Below are positions 59,107 to 64,000 of a DNA stretch of 64,000 nucleotides, one piece after another. The position numbers and the translations under genes are program-made. This DNA is from Brucella intermedia LMG 3301 (GTDB taxonomy: Bacteria > Pseudomonadota > Alphaproteobacteria > Rhizobiales > Rhizobiaceae). The notes beneath the pieces were generated by a model. It made no database searches. It was not told the DNA's origin and was given only the letters and a program-made list of their open reading frames with translations. The stretch is taken from positions 124,001 through 188,000 of the forward strand of contig NZ_ACQA01000001.1 in NCBI RefSeq assembly GCF_000182645.1, in the 5' to 3' direction. The first letter of the stretch is position 1; each line of letters opens with the position of its first letter.

Positions 59107-60207
59107 TCACGCAGAATAAGTTCGCCCGATTCGACCGTGCCGCCAAGACCGGTGAAACGGGTCGCGCATCAACTCATGAATGGCGAAGAAGGAAGCCCGG
59201 ATCGAATAGGCGGTCAGGATGACTGCAAGCGGCTTCGGCGTCAGGATAGACCGGCATGTATCGACCATTGCGGGCAGATGCTCGAACAATTGCCAGACCT
59301 CGCCGCTCGGTCCGCGCCCATAGGCAGGCGGATCAAGCAGGATGATGTCGTAGAAGCTGCCGCGCCGTTCCTCGCGAGCCACGAATTTCATCGCGTCTTC
59401 GCAGATCCAGCGGATCGGTTTATCGGAAAGCCCGGCCATTTCCTGGTTTTCACGCGCCCACAGGATCGCTTTCTTGGATGCGTCCACATGGGTCACTTCC
59501 GCACCGGCCCGTGCCGCTACCAGCGAGGCGACGCCCGTATAGCCAAAAAGATTGAGCACTTTCACGCTGCGCCCGGATTTTACGCCGTCCCGGATAAGCC
59601 CATCCATATATGACCAGTGCGCGGCCTGTTCGGGGAACACGCCGACATGGCGGAATGAGGTGAAACGGCCATGAAAGGAAATGCCGTCGTGCTGCATCGG
59701 CCATGTTTCACCGAGCGGCAGTTTCGGAAATGCCCAGCGGCCCATGCCTTCCTCATCGGTATTGCCGGTGAAGACGGCATCCGCCTGATCCCACTCTTTC
59801 TGAGGCAGGTTCGGCAGCCAGATAGCCTGACCTTCCGGGCGGACAATCCGATAGGGGCCGTATTGCTCGAGCTTCAACCCATTGCCGCTGTCGAGAAGCG
59901 CATAATCGGGTGACGGTTCCGTTTCGAGGATGAGCGGGAGCTTTTCAGCCGGGCGGGTGCCGGCATAGGGCTTGATTTCGCGAAGCGGAGCGGCGGGTTT
60001 GTCGTCCGCAGGTCGGGGGGCAGCCTTGGCGAACTGGGGACGAGGCTTTTTGAAGGACGAGCCCTTATCGGACTTGCCTTCAAATCTGCTCTCAAGCTTG
60101 TTTTCCGGACGTGGCGCATCGTGTCTTGTGCGCTCAAAACCACGCTCCTGCTTGCCGCCCGACGGCTTTTTGCCTTTTCCCTTTGGCGCTTTCACCCGAA
60201 ACTCCAA
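59107..60207 (-). CDS. RlmI-like class I SAM-dependent RNA methyltransferase, 3' frameshift
   Basis: A long basic, disordered N-terminus (about 1-75, rich in Lys, Pro, Gly) precedes a methyltransferase domain with LNLFGYTGVASL (SAM motif I) and LLDPPAYGRG (motif IV). As it stands the protein ends in an aberrant RSWRHGRIGRTYSA tail (366 residues). In the next frame from about 59155, 37 family-like residues follow (GLGGTVESGELILRE... to FSRWVAK), with a TGA at 59039-59037 overlapping the trmH ATG as ATGA. One extra base between about 59150 and 59160 explains the break. It is either a genuine frameshift or a sequence error. Confidence 0.88.
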   Translation of the reverse strand: MEFRVKAPKGKGKKPSGGKQERGFERTRHDAPRPENKLESRFEGKSDKGSSFKKPRPQFAKAAPRPADDKPAAPLREIKPYAGTRPAEKLPLILETEPSPDYALLDSGNGLKLEQYGPYRIVRPEGQAIWLPNLPQKEWDQADAVFTGNTDEEGMGRWAFPKLPLGETWPMQHDGISFHGRFTSFRHVGVFPEQAAHWSYMDGLIRDGVKSGRSVKVLNLFGYTGVASLVAARAGAEVTHVDASKKAILWARENQEMAGLSDKPIRWICEDAMKFVAREERRGSFYDIILLDPPAYGRGPSGEVWQLFEHLPAMVDTCRSILTPKPLAVILTAYSIRASFFAIHELMRDPFHRSWRHGRIGRTYSA

Positions 60208-60301
60208 TCATCATGATTGGGGTCTAGGTAGGATAAACAGGGCCGGTGTGGAAGGGGAAAACGACGTTCAACCGCGCACAAAGGATATTTCAGCGGTCGA
60301 A

Positions 60302-60325
60302 AACCCGGAAGTTTGCTTCCGGGTT
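60302..60325 (-). terminator. Hairpin downstream of the lapA-like gene
   Basis: A perfect 10-bp stem (AACCCGGAAG, 60302-60311, with CTTCCGGGTT, 60316-60325) has a 4-base loop. It lies 17 bases after the lapA-like stop. On the minus strand TTCG follows, so the U-run is weak; partial termination before the RlmI-like gene is likely. Confidence 0.6.
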
Positions 60326-60342
60326 CGAGAATAAAGGCCGTT

Positions 60343-60666
60343 TCAGGAATTCGCGACCGATATGTTGCGCTTTTCGGCGGCTGTGCTGCGTTCAAGCAGG
60401 CGGGCCGCCTCCTGCTTGTACAACCGTTCCTTGCGCCGATGCGTGCCCTGCGTGAACCAGGTCACCAGGGAGCCGATGACGACACCGAGGAGAAGTGCTC
60501 CAAACAGCCACAGGAACAGCGGTGCTTGATAGGAGAGGGCCGGATTGCCCGGATTGAACGGATCGATCGTGAATTGCACCGACGCGCGATTGGCAACCGA
60601 CAACGCAATCAGAACCACGGCGAGCGGTACAAGAACGATGATGGCGATGATGCGTTTTGCCGCCAT
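60343..60666 (-). CDS. LapA (DUF1049) domain membrane protein
   Basis: This 107-residue protein has two hydrophobic helices (about 5-25 and 50-72) and a basic, probably coiled cytoplasmic tail (HRRKERLYKQEAARLLERS), the layout of LapA/YciS proteins linked to LPS assembly regulation. The ATG at 60666 is 8 bases after the ihfB stop. The ihfB-lapA pairing is widespread in proteobacteria and supports the call. Confidence 0.86.
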   Translation of the reverse strand: MAAKRIIAIIVLVPLAVVLIALSVANRASVQFTIDPFNPGNPALSYQAPLFLWLFGALLLGVVIGSLVTWFTQGTHRRKERLYKQEAARLLERSTAAEKRNISVANS

Positions 60667-60674
60667 AGCGTCTA

Positions 60675-60959
60675 TCAGACTGCGCCGTTCAGACGGTCGC
60701 GCAGTTCCTTGCCGGTCTTGAAGAAGGGAACCCACTTTTCTTCCACGTCCACCGTTTCGCCGGTACGCGGATTGCGCCCGCTGCGAGCAGGGCGGTTTTT
60801 CACGGAAAATGCGCCAAAGCCGCGCAACTCCACACGATTGCCTTCGGCAAGCGCGTTTGTGATCTCGTCGAATACCGCGCCGACGATGTTTTCGACATCG
60901 CGCTGGAAGAGATGCGGATTGCGGCTGGCGATAATCTGAACGAGTTCCGATTTGATCAC
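60675..60959 (-). CDS. ihfB: Integration host factor beta subunit
   Basis: This 94-residue DNA-bending protein forms a heterodimer with IhfA. The beta-arm RNPRTGE and the [13 protein letters not shown] stretch are diagnostic, and it has the exact family length. The start is GTG at 60959, giving [12 protein letters not shown] N-terminus read as Met; AGGGG lies about 10 bases upstream. It is cotranscribed with the lapA-like gene and probably with sppA, 74 bases upstream. Confidence 0.96.
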   Translation of the reverse strand: MIKSELVQIIASRNPHLFQRDVENIVGAVFDEITNALAEGNRVELRGFGAFSVKNRPARSGRNPRTGETVDVEEKWVPFFKTGKELRDRLNGAV

Positions 60960-61033
60960 GGCTTTAAACCCCTGTTCTTCTGTTTGTTTCGTCCGGTATC
61001 TGCCGGATATTGTGTGCGTTTGCCCGGACGGCG

Positions 61034-62005
61034 TCAATTCGCTTCAGGCGTACCGTCAACGTGCCAAACCGAAAGAAGTCCGTCAAGAAAGATGCGTTCC
61101 TTGGCAATCTGCTTCAACACGCCATCGGCTTCCTGCGGCACGCCGATGAGGCGGGCACCGGCATGAATGATCAGGTCGCGCAGCGAAAATCCGGTATCGT
61201 CGTTGACCGGCTTCCATTCCAGGCGAGGCAAATCCTTCGAGAGCCCCTTGCCTGCAAGCCAGGCAACGGCTTCCTCTTCACCGCCCAGCCCGTCGATCAG
61301 CTTCTTGTCGAGTGCCTGCCGTCCGGTGAAAACGGCGCCATTGGCGAGCGCCAGCGCCTGTTCATGCGTAAATGAACGGCGTTTTTCGACAATATCCACG
61401 AACCAGGCGTAGGAATCCATGATCATATTGCTGATCATTCCCTTGGCTTCGTCGCTGGCCGGGCTGAAATAGTTGGGTTCGGCCTTGAGCGGCGAAGACT
61501 TGATGGTTTCGACTTTCACGCCGATCGTATCGAGAAGCTTCGAGAGGTCGGGATATTGAAACAGAACCCCGATGGAGCCGACGATGGATGTCTGCCGCGC
61601 GATGATATGATCGGATGCGCTGGCAATCATGTAGCCCGCGGACGCGGCGAGCGTGCCCACCTGGGTCACGACCGGCTTCTTCGCGGCAATCTTGCGCACG
61701 GCTTCAAAAATGGCTTCCCCGCCAACCGTCGTTCCGCCCGGCGAATCGAGGACCAGAATCACACCCTTGACGGCATCGTCCCTGGCGATCTTGTCGAGGC
61801 GCTTCAGCAATTCCTCATTCTCGAAGATGGTGCCTTCGATACGAACCTTGGCGATGTGCGGCTGGCTGAAATTGGTGCCGCGCATGGACCACGAAGCGAA
61901 ACCGGCGATCAGGGCTGCGATTAGAAGCAGGAACGCTCCGCGCCAGACTGTCAGCTTTCTGCGCAATTTCCGGCGTTCGATGATTGCTTCGGCGTCTTGA
62001 GCCAT
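61034..62005 (-). CDS. sppA: Signal peptide peptidase SppA (S49 family)
   Basis: This 323-residue membrane-anchored serine protease (anchor at about 22-41) degrades leftover signal peptides. The catalytic dyad is Ser122 (TLAASAGY) and Lys174 (SSPLKAEP); the 52-residue spacing equals that of the characterised Bacillus enzyme. It is the short, single-domain form. It is the first gene of the probable sppA-ihfB-lapA unit. Confidence 0.94.
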   Translation of the reverse strand: MAQDAEAIIERRKLRRKLTVWRGAFLLLIAALIAGFASWSMRGTNFSQPHIAKVRIEGTIFENEELLKRLDKIARDDAVKGVILVLDSPGGTTVGGEAIFEAVRKIAAKKPVVTQVGTLAASAGYMIASASDHIIARQTSIVGSIGVLFQYPDLSKLLDTIGVKVETIKSSPLKAEPNYFSPASDEAKGMISNMIMDSYAWFVDIVEKRRSFTHEQALALANGAVFTGRQALDKKLIDGLGGEEEAVAWLAGKGLSKDLPRLEWKPVNDDTGFSLRDLIIHAGARLIGVPQEADGVLKQIAKERIFLDGLLSVWHVDGTPEAN

Positions 62006-62482
62006 TCCCGTCCATCCGTTCGTTCAAATAGCGTGGTTCGCGCTTGCAGTTCACCTTTTGCCTTGAATGAAGGCATGCGGCAAGTCTCTTCGAAAAATAG
62101 GACTGGCCGGATATCGTTCCTGTTTCGCGAAATGCTTCCCTACCGGGTATATATAGTCATGACGACGCGCGCGATTCCCGGTTTGTTGCCGGTTCAGCTT
62201 TCATGGTGATGCCACACCCGACTGTAATTTGGGCCAGATTTGTGATATCAAAGAGTTGATTAGCATTCTACCAATCCTGGTAGAGCGCAAATTGGGATGA
62301 ATTATCAAGCACATAAACCGTTCCTGCTGCCCTGTTGGGAGGCGGGTGCGGTGTTTTGTGCGGTGTGAAGCTATTGAGCGACCGTCTATTTCACCCCAAA
62401 TAAACCTTATTGAAATGAAAAAGCGCGACATAGGCGCGCCGATTATTGAATTCCAGGAAAGCATTGAGGAACTGAACGCAAC
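62006..62482. other. Divergent intergenic region upstream of sppA and lptC
   Basis: This 477-base spacer holds no convincing gene. A small perfect hairpin (TCTACCA/TGGTAGA, 62267-62284, ATCC loop) lies in an AT-rich stretch likely to contain the lptC promoter. A 23-codon frame from ATG 62297 has no ribosome-binding site and was not called. The lptC-proximal 100 bases are AT-rich. Confidence 0.55.
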
Positions 62483-63196
62483 ATGACCGCCGACACGACA
62501 CCTAGCCATGCGCCGCAGAACGTGACCTCCCAGGGTCGCGGCAAGGGCGGCATGCGCTTTGGGGCGTCGGAGAAGGCAGAGGCGCTCTTCCATGCGGCAC
62601 AGCGCCATTCGGTCCGTGTTCGTGTCTTGAAGACCGCGCTGCCGGTGGCCGCTGTTATCGTGGCGGCCGTGTTCTCATGGTACACGTTTCTTGCGACGCC
62701 GAACACGCCCATAAAAGTGGAAGTGAATAATGGCGGCGAAAGCGGCAAGCTTGTCATGACGAGCCCGCACCTCAATGGATACACCAAGGACAACCGCCCC
62801 TATTCGATGACCGCTGCCAAAGCGACGCAGGATGCGAAGAACAGCGGCGCGATTTCACTGGAAGGCATTTCCGCCGAATTGCCGGTTGGTGAAAAGGGCA
62901 TGGCCAAGGTCGAGGCGACGTCCGGTGTTTACGACAATGCCAATGGGCGTTTGCAACTTGATAAGGACTTTACTGTTACCACGGATGATGGTTTGCGTGC
63001 GGTGATGCATTCTGCGGACGTAAATCTGAAGAGCGGGCAGATCACGACCGACAAGCCCGTCGACATCCGCAGCGGCAGCACGCATATTCTGGCGGACAGC
63101 ATGCAGGTCAAGGACAACGGCAAGGTTCTGATTTTCGAGAACAAGGTTCGAATGACCGTTGACGGCAGCGTTGTTTCGCCCAACAAGGCTCCCTGA
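62483..63196 (+). CDS. lptC: LPS export protein LptC
   Basis: This 237-residue bitopic inner-membrane protein has one hydrophobic helix (about 50-70), and its periplasmic part forms the LptC/OstA-like beta-jellyroll. It receives LPS from LptBFG and hands it to LptA. The periplasmic repeats with alternating beta-strands (GYTKDNRPYSMTAAKA; GVYDNANGRLQL) and the next gene, lptA, support the call. The N-terminal cytoplasmic part (about 45 residues) is longer than in enterobacteria, as usual in Rhizobiales. Confidence 0.9.
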   Translation: MTADTTPSHAPQNVTSQGRGKGGMRFGASEKAEALFHAAQRHSVRVRVLKTALPVAAVIVAAVFSWYTFLATPNTPIKVEVNNGGESGKLVMTSPHLNGYTKDNRPYSMTAAKATQDAKNSGAISLEGISAELPVGEKGMAKVEATSGVYDNANGRLQLDKDFTVTTDDGLRAVMHSADVNLKSGQITTDKPVDIRSGSTHILADSMQVKDNGKVLIFENKVRMTVDGSVVSPNKAP

Positions 63197-63476
63197 AAAG
63201 GAAGCCTGATTTGAGGACAGGCGAAGCGTTCGGACCGATTCATATCTGTGCGGGCGCTTGAGTACGTTGCGAAGCCGGTTTTCGGATTGAAATGTGCTCG
63301 AAAACAAATTGTTAGAGCGTGATTCTGATGCAATCGGAATGCCACAGGCTCTAAACCGCTTTTTTGATCGCATTTTGCGATGCCGAATGTTCCCATTTGG
63401 ACGCAAAGTGCTTAATGTTGCGTCTGACCGCATGTCGGCCCAGGAATGGTCGAATGCTTCGGGGAGCTGGTGATAT
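63197..63476. other. Intergenic spacer between lptC and lptA
   Basis: This 280-base gap is unusually wide for lptC-lptA. It contains the short TTAGAGC-ended repeat at 63312-63354. I see no terminator; lptA has its own GGGGAG ribosome-binding site. Confidence 0.55.
63312..63354. repeat. TTAGAGC-type intergenic repeat (short copy)
   Basis: This 43-bp element begins TTAGAGC (63312-63318) and ends GCTCTAA (63348-63354), the same terminal inverted repeat as the element at 42597-42661. The inner GATTCTGATGCAATCGGAAT is partly palindromic. It sits in the lptC-lptA spacer. Confidence 0.78.
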
Positions 63477-64000
63477 ATGGAACGCGAGACGGGCAAGATG
63501 AACAAGGGTACGATGGCCCGCACTTTGCGGATGGGATTTGCAGTTCTGGCGCTCGGCATGGTCGCGGCCCCGACAGCCTCTCTGGCGCAGGAAGGCGCGG
63601 CTGTGAACGGCCTGAAGCTTTCCAACAGCAAGGCTCCCGTAAAGATCGATGCCGACAAGCTTGAAATGCGCGACAAGGAAGGCGTTGCCGTCTTCACCGG
63701 CAATGTTGCCGTTTCGCAGGGCGATGCACTGCTGAAGGCCGGCCAGATGACGGTCTATTACAACAAGGCCAAGAAGGACGGTGACGCTCAGGCGCCGGAA
63801 CCGGCAAGTGCCGGCGTGGGTGGCCTCGATTCATCGAGCATCGATCACATCGACATCTCTGGAAAAGTCTATCTCAAGTCTGGCACCCAGGTCGCAACCG
63901 GCGATACGGGCCGCTATGATGCCAAGAACCAGGTGATGGTTCTCCAGGGCCAGAAGGTGGTGCTGACCGATGGCGACAATGTCGTGACCGGCTGCAAGCT
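63477..64000 (+). CDS. lptA: LPS transport periplasmic protein LptA, N-terminal part
   Basis: The gene runs off the window end; 174 codons are visible. A signal peptide (hydrophobic MGFAVLALGMVAAPTASLA) ends in a likely AxA site before QEGAAV. The OstA/LptA beta-jellyroll repeats follow (ADKLEMRDKEGVAVFTGNV; GDTGRYDAKNQVMVLQG). LptA bridges LPS across the periplasm between LptC and LptD. The ATG at 63477 has GGGGAGCTGG upstream; an in-frame ATG at 63498 is possible. Confidence 0.92.
   Translation, partial: MERETGKMNKGTMARTLRMGFAVLALGMVAAPTASLAQEGAAVNGLKLSNSKAPVKIDADKLEMRDKEGVAVFTGNVAVSQGDALLKAGQMTVYYNKAKKDGDAQAPEPASAGVGGLDSSSIDHIDISGKVYLKSGTQVATGDTGRYDAKNQVMVLQGQKVVLTDGDNVVTGCK

Noticed and set aside
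62297..62368. A 23-codon frame upstream of lptC as a possible leader peptide
   Set aside because: No ribosome-binding site and no regulatory run of codons.

Overview
The window is a high-GC, mostly core stretch of an alphaproteobacterial chromosome. It most likely comes from the Brucellaceae (Brucella/Ochrobactrum group). The indicators are a giant cyclic beta-1,2-glucan synthase, an Omp25/Omp31-type porin-like protein, OlsB for ornithine lipids, RegB/RegA, MmcB, a PTA-fused malic enzyme, and the local order glnD-murJ-trpS / maeB / mutS / olsB. Compared from memory, several proteins (for example PncB) look close to but not identical with classical Brucella, so an Ochrobactrum-like member is my preferred guess. 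I see no tRNA, rRNA, CRISPR array, phage, IS transposase or plasmid gene.

Layout. 1-1.3 kb: end of a sulfate ABC transporter operon (cysW, cysA). 1.7-10.4 kb: cgs, with a clean terminator. 10.5-16.6 kb: pncB, then minus-strand small-metabolite genes (PhzF-like, methyltransferase, LysE exporter, PfkB sugar kinase, SDR, cupin). 16.6-23.2 kb: class A PBP, outer-membrane barrel protein, acyltransferase-3, short RNase D-like exonuclease and M20 peptidase. 23.6-29.9 kb: polA, a DEAD-box helicase and an EamA transporter. 29.9-38 kb: gyrB, a cytochrome P450, and a formaldehyde-detoxification operon. 38-44 kb: hrpB, regB/regA, mmcB and an L,D-transpeptidase lipoprotein. 44-51 kb: NfuA-like protein, universal stress protein, trpS, murJ, glnD. 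51-57.4 kb: malic enzyme, mutS, olsB. 57.7-62 kb: lspA, two RNA methyltransferases, lapA-like, ihfB, sppA. 62.5-64 kb: lptC and the start of lptA.

The most distinctive functional unit is the minus-strand frmR-adhC-elaA-like-DUF1345-fghA operon. It is the glutathione-dependent formaldehyde pathway with two extra, tightly coupled genes placed between its two enzymes, and a TACT/AGTA operator with a G6 tract upstream of frmR. Reading past the predicted stops shows that frmR and an RlmI-like methyltransferase gene both carry single-base frameshifts near their 3' ends. In each case the original C-terminus can still be read in the next frame. These are either real lesions or sequence errors.

Small intergenic repeats are scattered through the window. 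They include a family with TTAGAGC/GCTCTAA ends, a 33-bp element present in two inverted copies, and a head-to-head pair of 47-bp palindromic units after mutS. Envelope biogenesis is strongly represented: periplasmic glucan, peptidoglycan synthesis and crosslinking, lipid II flipping, lipoprotein maturation, ornithine lipid and LPS transport.
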